Shown one piece after another: positions 1 through 6,527 of a stretch of 10,407 nucleotides of DNA (positions are counted from its first letter, which is position 1; the number at the start of each line of letters is the position of its first letter). The translations under genes and the position numbers were made by a program. The stretch covers positions 1-10,407 of the forward strand of contig NZ_CAMLHF010000193.1 in NCBI RefSeq assembly GCF_946479715.1. The letters are read 5' to 3'. The DNA comes from an uncultured Pedobacter sp. GTDB taxonomy: Bacteria; Bacteroidota; Bacteroidia; Sphingobacteriales; Sphingobacteriaceae. The notes beneath the pieces are model-generated. The model was not told the origin of the DNA. It made no database searches and was given only the letters and a program-made list of their open reading frames with translations.

Positions 1-60
1 CGCAGACATATCTTTGGATCTTTCCCTTACAGAAACATCGTGAAACTGGAAACAGCTTAG
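1..60 (+). CDS. Possible C-terminal fragment of an upstream gene
   Basis: Frame 1 is open from the window edge to a TAG at 58-60 and encodes about 19 residues (RRHIFGSFPYRNIVKLETA). Frame 3 is also open, to a TAA at 63-65, so the frame choice is not secure. The reason to suspect a gene end is the plus-strand rho-independent terminator that begins about 30 nt downstream. The fragment is too short to assign a family, and it could be noncoding. Confidence 0.3.
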   Translation, partial: RRHIFGSFPYRNIVKLETA

Positions 61-89
61 GCTAAAACTTATATCGAATTTAAAGAGAG

Positions 90-140
90 ATCGCTAACCT
101 GAGCATATAAGTGCTAATGGTGTAGCGATTTTTGCTTTTT
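90..140 (+). terminator. Rho-independent terminator of the upstream gene
   Basis: ATCGCTA at 90-96 pairs with TAGCGAT at 123-129. Inside this stem CC/GG and AGCA/TGCT (102-105 with 111-114) can also pair around a TATAAG loop, giving a long hairpin with small internal bulges. It is followed directly by T runs at 129-133 and 136-140. The T tract lies on the plus strand, so it would stop transcription entering from the left of the window, before the lipoprotein gene at 168. Confidence 0.7.
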
Positions 141-167
141 AAACGTTTTATATATATAACTTAAAGC

Positions 168-599
168 ATGGATATGAAAGTGTATTTTTTGGCAATAATT
201 ACTTTTATTACGGTAGGCTTTTATGCCTGCGAAAAGCAAAAGTCTGATCCAAATATTGAGCAAAAGCTAATTGGGAAATGGGATCTTAAACTTTCAAGTG
301 GCGGTTTTGCCGGTCAAACTAAACCCGTCGAAGACGGTAAAAGCTCAGTTTTAGTATTTAAATCTAAAGATACTTATCAGCGGATTGAAAATGGAAAGCT
401 GGTTAAAGAAGGAAAATACGTGCTTTCAAAAGCAAAAAGCATTTATTCCGGACAGCTTGAAACAGCAATATCATTTAACGAAGTTGATACCATTTCTAAA
501 GAGCAAAGGAAATATATATTGGGCTTAAGAAGTGATTCTTTACTGATCAGCGATAATTATTATGATGGTTATAGTATGCTTTATCTGAGGGTAAAATAA
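168..599 (+). CDS. Lipocalin-like lipoprotein, function unknown
   Basis: A 143-residue predicted lipoprotein. Residues 3-20 form a hydrophobic signal segment ending in the lipobox FYAC, with Cys21 as the lipidation site. The mature part begins with a charged linker, and then LIGKWDL (about 34-40) and GGFAGQTKP (about 45-53). This resembles the opening of the small Bacteroidota lipocalin-like lipoproteins that start 'L-G-K/T-W' and fold as a beta barrel. The rest is rich in short beta-prone segments (VLVFKSKDTYQRIENGKLV, then YILGLRSDSLLI). The family resemblance is from memory of such proteins. No ligand or catalytic residue can be named. Met3 at 174 is an alternative start and gives an equally good signal peptide. 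The DUF3267 gene follows after 32 nt, so the two may be cotranscribed. Confidence 0.8.
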   Translation: MDMKVYFLAIITFITVGFYACEKQKSDPNIEQKLIGKWDLKLSSGGFAGQTKPVEDGKSSVLVFKSKDTYQRIENGKLVKEGKYVLSKAKSIYSGQLETAISFNEVDTISKEQRKYILGLRSDSLLISDNYYDGYSMLYLRVK

Positions 600-621
600 T
601 TCAATTTACTTTTATATCTTA

Positions 622-638
622 GTTCCATACTATGGAAC
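622..638. repeat. 17-bp inverted repeat across the start codon of the DUF3267 gene
   Basis: GTTCCATA (622-629), a single C (630) and TATGGAAC (631-638) form a perfect inverted repeat. The ATG at 632-634 lies in its right arm. In DNA it could be a dimer operator. In RNA a GUUCC/GGAAC stem with a 7-nt loop would hold the start codon in the loop. A chance occurrence is possible. Confidence 0.4.
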
Positions 639-1219
639 AATTCGATATACCCGGTTATAAAATGGAGGAAATGACTATTGATGCTGCTAAAGCGCAAGTC
701 ACTTCCATTGTTTATTTTATTCCCTTTGTTATTTTATTTGGGCCACTTTATTATTTTTTGTGGAGTGATGGAACACTTGACATATTTAAAAATTTATTTC
801 CAAAGGAGATGAATGGTTTGATGACAAGCGCAATCATGATTTTGGTATTACTTATAGGAATTGTACTCCACGAATTAATTCATGGGATAACATGGTGCCT
901 GTTTGCAAAGGAAGGATTTAAGTCGATTAAATTCGGGGTAATCTGGAAAGCAGTTACGCCATATTGCCACTGCAAAGAGCCTTTAAAAGTAAAACACTAT
1001 ATAATAGGTACTATTATGCCTGCCTTATTGTTGGGGATACTCCCTACAATTTTGGCTTTAATTACCGGAAATATTCAGCTTTTTGCATTTGGTATGTTCT
1101 TTACCATGGCTGCCGGAGGTGATTTTATGATTATAAATATGATTAGAAAGTTGGATATGGAAACGTTAGTCCAAGATCATCCATCTAAGATCGGATGTAT
1201 TGTTTATAAAACCATATAG
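632..1219 (+). CDS. DUF3267 family putative membrane zincin peptidase
   Basis: A 195-residue polytopic membrane protein with predicted membrane segments at about 24-45, 66-86, 123-141 and 146-168. The second segment ends in HELIHG, an HExxH zinc-binding motif with His80, Glu81 and His84. A conserved-looking TPYCHCKEPL stretch (109-118) and GGD (162-164) in the last membrane segment fit the DUF3267 family, often labelled 'putative zincin peptidase'. The intramembrane HExxH plus a distal Asp recalls site-2-protease-like architecture, with Asp164 as the possible third ligand; that last point is inference. Substrate is unknown. It lies 32 nt after the lipoprotein gene and 49 nt before a second lipoprotein gene, so envelope quality control is conceivable but not shown. 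Met11 (662) and Met14 (671) are alternative starts. Confidence 0.85.
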   Translation: MEQFDIPGYKMEEMTIDAAKAQVTSIVYFIPFVILFGPLYYFLWSDGTLDIFKNLFPKEMNGLMTSAIMILVLLIGIVLHELIHGITWCLFAKEGFKSIKFGVIWKAVTPYCHCKEPLKVKHYIIGTIMPALLLGILPTILALITGNIQLFAFGMFFTMAAGGDFMIINMIRKLDMETLVQDHPSKIGCIVYKTI

Positions 1220-1268
1220 TCCCAAATTTTGTATAGTATTTAATAAACCATCAATTTAAATTATAGTC

Positions 1269-1751
1269 ATGAAAAAATCAGCACTTTATTTAGCACTTAT
1301 AGCTTTGCCTTTGGCATTTAGCTGCAATCAGGGAGGAGATAAAAGCTCGGAACTGAAAGATAGTACAATGATTGATACCGCAGATGCTCCGGTCAGTAAT
1401 GAATGTTTCATTGCTGTTGATGGTGTAGATACTGCACATTTAAATGTAATAACTTCTAAATTGGGAAAAGTTACCGGTGGTTTGGTTATAAAATATCATG
1501 AAAAAGCAACTAATGACGGTTTAATAGACGGAAAGTTTAGAGGGGATACCTTATTTGTTGATTATACCTTTAAAATAGGCGAAAATAAAACCATTTATAA
1601 AAACCCACTTGCACTTTTGAAAAAAGATGGCAAGCTGGTGCTGGGTGTTGGTCAGATTGAAACATCTTTAGGAAGATCATATTTTGTAAAGGGGAAACCG
1701 ATTAACTTTGAAAGAGGCAGGTTTACTTTTGCGCCTACAGAATGTAAGTAG
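1269..1751 (+). CDS. Lipoprotein of unknown function
   Basis: A 160-residue predicted lipoprotein. The signal peptide is MKKSALYLALIALPLAF followed by the lipobox AFSC, with Cys19 as the lipidation site. A low-complexity polar linker (about 20-42) follows. The mature domain, about 46-159, is beta-rich (GGLVIKYHEKATNDGLIDGKF, then GDTLFVDYTF). It is framed by Cys46 and Cys159, the only cysteines after lipidation, which could form a disulfide in the oxidising periplasm or cell surface. I recognise no enzymatic motif and cannot assign a family. It is the last gene of a three-gene plus-strand run and is followed 6 nt later by a strong palindromic terminator. Confidence 0.8.
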   Translation: MKKSALYLALIALPLAFSCNQGGDKSSELKDSTMIDTADAPVSNECFIAVDGVDTAHLNVITSKLGKVTGGLVIKYHEKATNDGLIDGKFRGDTLFVDYTFKIGENKTIYKNPLALLKKDGKLVLGVGQIETSLGRSYFVKGKPINFERGRFTFAPTECK

Positions 1752-1757
1752 GATATA

Positions 1758-1801
1758 AACGAAAGCGCCCGAATCATGATCATGATTCGGGCGCTTTCGT
1801 T
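1758..1801. terminator. 44-bp perfect palindrome, likely bidirectional terminator
   Basis: Positions 1758-1779 are the exact reverse complement of 1780-1801. The GC-rich core GCGCCCGAA/TTCGGGCGC is flanked by AAA/TTT, and the centre is the nested self-complementary ATCATGATCATGAT. It sits 6 nt after the stop of the plus-strand lipoprotein and 20 nt from the stop of the minus-strand DUF1080 gene. That is the expected place for a terminator serving two convergent transcripts. The run of T after the stem is short on both strands, so termination strength rests mainly on the hairpin. Confidence 0.8.
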
Positions 1802-1821
1802 AAATTGCTCTTATAATTGAA

Positions 1822-2538
1822 TTATAAAGTACGGATTTTGATGTTTCTCCACTGGCTAGAGCCTGGGTGTTCTTGTAAAGCGATTTTGCCTTTTGCAACT
1901 TTAGCAAAGTCTGCGAAGTCTTTGTTCTTAAACTTGCTGTTAGCAATCATAGCTTTCCACTCTTCGCTTCCTATCTGACCTTCAAATGTTTTGATGCCAT
2001 TTAACCAGAAAGTAAGGTGTCCTTTGTCCTGGATTAGTCTAACTTTATTCCATTCGCCAACTGGTACTGGTTTAGAAACAGTTGAATCGCCAGACATGTC
2101 ATACAGACAACCTGCAAGGTGGTTTTGTTTTTTGTTATCGCTTGCATCGATGTTATCTAATACCTGCATTTCAGGGCCGGTAAGATAAGTAGCGCCGTAT
2201 TTAGGGTCTTCCTGGATATCAAATATGATTCCGCTGTTTCCGCCTTTAGAGATTTTCCATTCCAGGTTCAACTCATAGTTTTCATATATCCCATCAGTAA
2301 CAAGATCGCCTCCACCGGTAGGTTGGGTAGGATCAAAAACTATTGCCCCATCCTTTACCTGCCATTTTGCGCCCACTTCTTTTTTAAGATAAGTATGCCA
2401 GCCTTTTGTAGTTGTACCGTCAAATAATAATTTCCAGCCTGCTTTTTTTTCTTCTTTTGAGAGCGTATTAGGTGTTTGAGCCATTGCACTGGTAAAGAAG
2501 AGTGCAGAGGCTGCTAAAACGATTAATTTTCTTTTCAT
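1822..2538 (-). CDS. Secreted DUF1080 / 3-keto-disaccharide hydrolase domain protein
   Basis: A 238-residue protein with a signal peptide (residues 1-20, MKRKLIVLAASALFFTSAMA, cleavage before Gln21). A single DUF1080 domain (PF06439, '3-keto-disaccharide hydrolase') fills residues 33-238. Family landmarks include GWKLLFDGTTTKGWH at the start, EWKISKGGNSGI (93-104), GPEMQVLD (121-128), GEWNKVRLI (161-169), LTFWLNG (175-181) and the closing GKIALQEHPGSSQWRNIKIRTL region. The fold is a concanavalin-like beta sandwich. Characterised relatives hydrolyse 3-keto glycosides, but many members have no known substrate. No Gfo/Idh/MocA oxidoreductase or sugar transporter gene adjoins it here, so the context does not identify the sugar. 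It is monocistronic, ends at the shared palindromic terminator, and is divergent from the outer-membrane protein gene at 2710. Confidence 0.9.
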   Translation of the reverse strand: MKRKLIVLAASALFFTSAMAQTPNTLSKEEKKAGWKLLFDGTTTKGWHTYLKKEVGAKWQVKDGAIVFDPTQPTGGGDLVTDGIYENYELNLEWKISKGGNSGIIFDIQEDPKYGATYLTGPEMQVLDNIDASDNKKQNHLAGCLYDMSGDSTVSKPVPVGEWNKVRLIQDKGHLTFWLNGIKTFEGQIGSEEWKAMIANSKFKNKDFADFAKVAKGKIALQEHPGSSQWRNIKIRTL

Positions 2539-2709
2539 GAGTTTTTCTTTTGAGTACGCTAATATAAGAATTAGCTTAAATAATCGAGTCTGTACTTTAA
2601 ATTTATCAAAGTCTTTACATTTTGTGATGAATGCCGTTGTATAATTAAAAACACTGGACGAGCTAATCTGTTGTAGTTGTTGTAACGTATATGTTTCAAT
2701 AATTACCCC

Positions 2710-3621
2710 ATGAAACTAGTCTGTCTGATCGTAGTTTTTTATTTAACAGGTATTGAAACTGTAATTCCGCAAACTGTAAATTCAGCGGCAAGGGATTCGT
2801 TGATTACACGCAGATATTTGCGTAATAGGGAATATAGCGATATTTATAAGGAAAATGGCGATTTGTCGTACATCTCGCCAAGAGGCGAACTTGCCGGACC
2901 GGTAAAGTATATTATTAATGGCAGGGTTACCAAAACATACATGATACTTGCAATACCTGAATCACCTGTGGCTTTTGCTATAGTGCCCGATTTTACGGTT
3001 AAAGTAATTGACGAGAAATCTTCTGGTGTAAGAACTCCGAGTTTAAAACTGGGAGGAACTTTATATTTCAGGCTTAGTAAGTCTGTCAGTAATTATAAAT
3101 ATGCAACTCTAAAATTCACTCATCATTCAAACGGGCAAGATGGCGAGGCCTTAAATGAAAATGGTACAATAAACACCCACGATGGTAATTTTAGCACCAA
3201 TTATCTTACCGTTGGATATAATTCAGGCAGAAAAACCAGGGCGTTGAATGCTGTTTCCTATTCATTAAATCATTATGGCGGTTTTGAGTGGCATAAATGG
3301 TTTCATTATGAAAAGGCACTTAGAAATGATTATGGCTTTACAAGAGTTATCTATGATTTTTCACTTCGCAGATATGTTAGACAGAAAGAGAACTGGCGCG
3401 CTGAGGTTGGATTGAATTATGCCGTAAATGCAATGCAGAATTATGATGCTTTTTCAATAAAGAAACGCCTTAATACTGAGGCCTCATTTAATTACAGCTT
3501 TCCTTTTATGAATAATGTGTTTTTAATGGCTGCTATGGGGTATTATGGCGAGGATCCGTATAACATCTATTACCGAAATAAGTATAGTTATTTCCGTTTG
3601 GGTGTATCTTCGGGGCTGTAA
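2710..3621 (+). CDS. Putative outer-membrane phospholipase A-like beta barrel
   Basis: A 303-residue protein. The N-terminal hydrophobic segment (residues 1-20) looks like a signal peptide. The body alternates polar and aromatic residues in beta-barrel fashion and is rich in Tyr, Asn and Phe. The key motif is KFTHHSNGQDG: His138, Ser140, Asn141 and Gly142 match the HxSNG active-site motif of outer-membrane phospholipase A (OMPLA/PldA, catalytic His142 and Ser144 in E. coli). A downstream STNYLTVGY with Asn164 sits where OMPLA has its third catalytic residue, Asn156. The insertion between Ser and Asn is longer than in E. coli. Length is close to the usual 270-300 residues. If active, it would hydrolyse phospholipids in the outer membrane. 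The C-terminus (RLGVSSGL) lacks the classical terminal Phe. Function is inferred from the motif alone. Confidence 0.65.
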   Translation: MKLVCLIVVFYLTGIETVIPQTVNSAARDSLITRRYLRNREYSDIYKENGDLSYISPRGELAGPVKYIINGRVTKTYMILAIPESPVAFAIVPDFTVKVIDEKSSGVRTPSLKLGGTLYFRLSKSVSNYKYATLKFTHHSNGQDGEALNENGTINTHDGNFSTNYLTVGYNSGRKTRALNAVSYSLNHYGGFEWHKWFHYEKALRNDYGFTRVIYDFSLRRYVRQKENWRAEVGLNYAVNAMQNYDAFSIKKRLNTEASFNYSFPFMNNVFLMAAMGYYGEDPYNIYYRNKYSYFRLGVSSGL

Positions 3622-3639
3622 GTGCCGTAGCTGAGTGTC

Positions 3640-4788
3640 TTATTTTATGAAGTTATTGTAAAGGCAATTGATACTTTCTATTAATATGCTATTGAAGCCA
3701 TTGGTATAAGAAGTATTGGAGCCATTTGTGATGACCACGACCCCAAATTTTTCTTTTGGTTGGAAAAACATTGCGCTGTAAAGGCCATAAGCAGAACCGG
3801 TATGTCCGGTCATGTGTTTTCCGGGAATCAGATTTTCGACATTAGTCATTGCCAGTCCATAGCCCTCTTCCTCAGAAATTTTTGTTTGCATTACTTTAGC
3901 ACTCTTTTTAGAGATGATTTTTACGCCCTTATAATTGCCCTGATTCATGTGCATAGTCATGTATTTTGCAAGATCAGTAGCTGATATTTTCATTCCTCCG
4001 GTAGGAGAGAATGCGGGAGTGCTGTATCCCATAACATAGTTTTTTATCTCCTCTGTGCGTGGTGCATAGGCTGAAGGGTCTGCCGCAAAAGTTTTTGCAA
4101 CGGAATCATATTCATATAAGGTTGTAAACAAGCTTTTGTCTAGTGAGTCTACACAGTAACCCCCATATAGTTTTAAAGGATCTAATATATGATGTTTTAC
4201 ATACTGATCAAATCGTTCTCCTGATAGCTTTTCTATTACCGCACCCACCATATTGAAATTCAGATTGCAGTATCTATATCCTTTTCCAGGTTCATAATCA
4301 TTGTAGCATTTTGCCCAGTTGGAACCTTTTTCGGGGTTGATAACATCAAGATTAAAATAGCCTTGACTATCGTTTATACTAGAGGTGTGGGAGAGTACCA
4401 TTTTTAGGGTGATAACGGTTTCAGGATATTTCGGGTTCCTTACCTTGAAACCTACGAGTTTGCTGAAATCATCATTTAAAGACAGCTTTCCAGCTTCTGC
4501 AAGCTGCATAATAGAGGTGGCAGAGAAGGATTTTGAAATTGAGGCTATTCTGAAGATGTCTTTATCGGTAAGTGGTGTGCTGGTTTCAGTGTTTTTAAGG
4601 CCAAATGAATGTGTGTAAATGATATCACCATTTTTTACTACAGCAACTGAGAGCCCTATGGCCTCCTGTTTTTTCATGATGTCTTTTAGCTCGGCCTCTG
4701 CCTTAGCAGCTTGACCGAAGCTGTACTTACTGGCACAGATGATTAAAATTGCTGTAAGAAAATGTTTTAAGCACGTTGGTTTTCTCAT
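3640..4788 (-). CDS. Secreted serine hydrolase, class C beta-lactamase/PBP family
   Basis: A beta-lactamase-fold serine hydrolase (PF00144). I chose the ATG at 4788 because it places a normal signal peptide at the N-terminus (MRKPTCLKHFLTAILIICA..SFGQ, cleavage near residue 25). An in-frame ATG at 4815 adds nine residues and cannot be excluded. In the 382-residue form the catalytic motifs are Ser83-Ile-Ser-Lys86 (SxxK nucleophile and base), Tyr173-Cys-Asn175 (YxN) and His329-Thr-Gly331, the KTG-box equivalent. FxIASISK before the nucleophile and LLxHTSSI-type sequence after it are typical of the family. Members include D-Ala-D-Ala carboxypeptidases, esterases and beta-lactamases; the sequence does not separate these, and true antibiotic resistance is not implied. 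No partner gene is evident: it is convergent with the barrel gene (18-nt gap) and divergent from rpiA. Confidence 0.9.
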   Translation of the reverse strand: MRKPTCLKHFLTAILIICASKYSFGQAAKAEAELKDIMKKQEAIGLSVAVVKNGDIIYTHSFGLKNTETSTPLTDKDIFRIASISKSFSATSIMQLAEAGKLSLNDDFSKLVGFKVRNPKYPETVITLKMVLSHTSSINDSQGYFNLDVINPEKGSNWAKCYNDYEPGKGYRYCNLNFNMVGAVIEKLSGERFDQYVKHHILDPLKLYGGYCVDSLDKSLFTTLYEYDSVAKTFAADPSAYAPRTEEIKNYVMGYSTPAFSPTGGMKISATDLAKYMTMHMNQGNYKGVKIISKKSAKVMQTKISEEEGYGLAMTNVENLIPGKHMTGHTGSAYGLYSAMFFQPKEKFGVVVITNGSNTSYTNGFNSILIESINCLYNNFIK

Positions 4789-4852
4789 AGTCTGGGAGTC
4801 AATTTTTGAAAACAAGGTAGAGATAATTCTGATTAATTTCTAAATTGCCGGC

Positions 4853-5554
4853 ATGATCGATTATAAGATAGAAGCAGCAAAGGCGGCCCTGCCTTTTATT
4901 AAAATAGGCCAGATTGTAGGTTTGGGTGCAGGAACAACGGTGGCTCACCTGGTGGATATGGTGAAACAGGATGAGGATTTGGTTGCAGGTGTTACTTTTA
5001 CTTCGTCTTCTTTTAAAACCACTGCTTATTTGCAGCAATGCGGATTAAAGGTGCAATCACCAGCGTTACTTAAAAAAATAGATGTTTATTTTGATGGCTG
5101 CGATCAGTTTGATGAAGGGTTGAATGCTTTAAAAAGTGGAGGTGGTATTCATACTACTGAAAAAATATTGGCATCCACGGCTGCGGATTTCATATTGATA
5201 GGAGATGAGGGGAAATTTGTAGCGAAACTGGATGCTACTTATCCTTTGGTGTTGGAGATATTACCCCAGGCTTTGCAAATGGTACTGGGAAGATTGTCGT
5301 TTGAATTTCCCGGAGCAGCCATAAAGCTACGTATGAGTACGCAAAAGGACGGTGCAGTTATTTCGGATAATGGAAATTTGCTGGCTGATGTTCACTTTGC
5401 AGAATTACCGGAACTAGAAAAACTTAACGTTCAGATTAAAATGATTCCTGGCGTTGTGGAGCATTCTTTGTTTTATGGAATAGCTACAAAAGCAATAATA
5501 GCAGGGAAAAATGGGATTAAGGTAATTACGCCGAGTGTGGCTCAACGTGTATAA
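4853..5554 (+). CDS. rpiA: Ribose-5-phosphate isomerase A
   Basis: A 233-residue cytosolic enzyme interconverting ribose 5-phosphate and ribulose 5-phosphate in the non-oxidative pentose phosphate pathway. Family landmarks are GLGAGTT (23-29, phosphate-binding loop, usually GLGTGST), SSSFKTT (51-57), DGCD (81-84), KSGGG (94-98) and TTEK (101-104). Asp81, Asp84, Lys94 and Glu103 fall at the same residue numbers as the E. coli RpiA active-site residues, so catalysis is expected. Several flanking residues depart from consensus: DGCD for DGAD, SGGGIHTTEK for GGGGALTREK, and VVEHSLF for the usual GLF segment near 201-207. This suggests a divergent Bacteroidota subtype. E. coli RpiA has 219 residues, so length is normal. 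The 3' end overlaps the convergent metal transporter gene by 29 nt. Confidence 0.92.
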   Translation: MIDYKIEAAKAALPFIKIGQIVGLGAGTTVAHLVDMVKQDEDLVAGVTFTSSSFKTTAYLQQCGLKVQSPALLKKIDVYFDGCDQFDEGLNALKSGGGIHTTEKILASTAADFILIGDEGKFVAKLDATYPLVLEILPQALQMVLGRLSFEFPGAAIKLRMSTQKDGAVISDNGNLLADVHFAELPELEKLNVQIKMIPGVVEHSLFYGIATKAIIAGKNGIKVITPSVAQRV

Positions 5555-6413
5555 TCACATCTTTAATACTTAGATCTGAGGCCAGAAGCTCATCTTTAAC
5601 CTGATGGGCTACCTGGTGGGCAGTAAATACATCAATGGTCCCATCTACTTCTATATGCATATCTACATAGTACTGTAGACCCATTTTTCTTACATAGCAT
5701 TTTTCTACTTCTTTTACTTCGATGTGCTGAGCAGCTATCTCGATAATTTCTGCTATGAATTCTGGTGATGGGGCGGCATCCATAATTTCTGAAAATGCCG
5801 GACGGATGATCTTTATTGCATTATAAATAATGAATACGCAAGCCATTAATGCTGCCCAGTCGTCTGCTCCTTCATAGCCTTTACCTAATACAAGAGCAAT
5901 TACAATTCCGATAAATGCTGCAATAGAGGTGATTGCATCGCTCCGGTGATGATAAGCATCTGCTTTTACGGCCTGACTGTTCAATCGTTTTCCGATTTTG
6001 AGTACATAGCGGAATAAAAGTTCTTTAGAGAGGATTACTACCAGCAATACGATTAAGGTATAGCTTTTAGGCAATCCGTGAGGTGTTCTGATATAATATA
6101 TAGAATGATACCCAATCCAGGCTGCAGCAGCAATTAGAAAAAGCCCTATTAATACAGCAGCGATGGGCTCAGCCTTACCATGTCCGTATGGATGTCCCTG
6201 ATCGGCAGGGCGCTGAGCATATATAAGTGCCAGCCATAATAACCCTGAACTAACCACATCGGCACCAGACTCGGTAGCGTCTGCAATAAGCGCATAGGAA
6301 TGGCCAAGATATCCTGAAAGACCCTTTACAAATATTAAAGCTATACTGATAATAATACCTAGCTGAGTAGTTCGTATGGCTTCTTTAGATGAGTTTTTTG
6401 ATGATAATTCCAT
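5526..6413 (-). CDS. Cation diffusion facilitator (CDF) metal transporter, FieF-like
   Basis: A 295-residue inner-membrane divalent-metal/proton antiporter. About six membrane segments cover residues 16-206, followed by a cytoplasmic ferredoxin-like domain (about 210-292). A gap-free comparison with E. coli FieF (YiiP) aligns the membrane site residues Asp45, Asp49, His153 and Asp157 to Glu48, Asp52, His155 and Asp159. The loop site Asp68, His71 and His75 aligns to Asp71, His74 and His78 in PADQGHPYGHGKAE. The C-terminal DMHIEVDG and VIIHVEP segments carry the His residues typical of the dimer-interface metal site. Exported metals in this family include Zn, Fe, Mn, Cd and Co; Glu at the first site position makes the specificity hard to predict. 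It lies 114 nt downstream of the permease gene on the same strand, with its own possible promoter, so it is probably a separate unit. Confidence 0.92.
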   Translation of the reverse strand: MELSSKNSSKEAIRTTQLGIIISIALIFVKGLSGYLGHSYALIADATESGADVVSSGLLWLALIYAQRPADQGHPYGHGKAEPIAAVLIGLFLIAAAAWIGYHSIYYIRTPHGLPKSYTLIVLLVVILSKELLFRYVLKIGKRLNSQAVKADAYHHRSDAITSIAAFIGIVIALVLGKGYEGADDWAALMACVFIIYNAIKIIRPAFSEIMDAAPSPEFIAEIIEIAAQHIEVKEVEKCYVRKMGLQYYVDMHIEVDGTIDVFTAHQVAHQVKDELLASDLSIKDVIIHVEPHSA

Positions 6414-6432
6414 TGCAATAATAATGTAACGC

Positions 6433-6467
6433 TAAAACTAATGCTGATGTTTTAACAGGGGCGCAAA
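6433..6467 (-). promoter_or_regulatory. Candidate promoter for the CDF transporter gene
   Basis: Reading the minus strand, TTTG (6467-6464) is followed after 23 nt by TAGTTTTA (6440-6433). This resembles the Bacteroidota primary sigma consensus of a -33 TTTG/TTG and a -7 TAnnTTTG, with one mismatch in the -7 box and a spacing at the long end. The expected transcript start would leave a leader of roughly 13 nt before the ATG at 6413. AT-rich DNA yields such matches by chance, so this is tentative. Confidence 0.25.
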
Positions 6468-6527
6468 AATAGCTTTTTGAATGCACGTCTGTTGTATATT
6501 TTTGAATAAATTATCATCAAGAGTAGT

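Noticed and set aside
1228..1258. TTTG-N19-TCAATTTA before the lipoprotein gene at 1269 as a promoter
   Set aside because: The -7 box has two mismatches, and the predicted start would leave almost no leader before the ATG.
2710..3621. Barrel protein as a generic lipid A deacylase or porin
   Set aside because: The HxSNG motif and the later Asn fit phospholipase A better, and I see no porin loop pattern or PagL-type C-terminal His-Ser pair; kept as a phospholipase A-like call with moderate confidence.
3640..4788. Serine hydrolase as an antibiotic-resistance AmpC beta-lactamase
   Set aside because: It has SxxK, YxN and HTG rather than the KTG of true AmpC enzymes, and many family members are esterases or peptidases; there is no AmpR-like regulator next to it.
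4799..5038. Minus-strand open frame of 79 codons opposite the start of rpiA
   Set aside because: It lies antisense to the conserved phosphate-loop region of rpiA and is Cys/His-rich without a motif arrangement; rpiA explains the conservation.
6464..6479. CAAAAA-TAGC-TTTTTG inverted repeat as a terminator after the permease gene
   Set aside because: The stem is almost all A-T with a 4-nt loop and would be too weak to terminate; it overlaps the candidate -33 element of the CDF gene.
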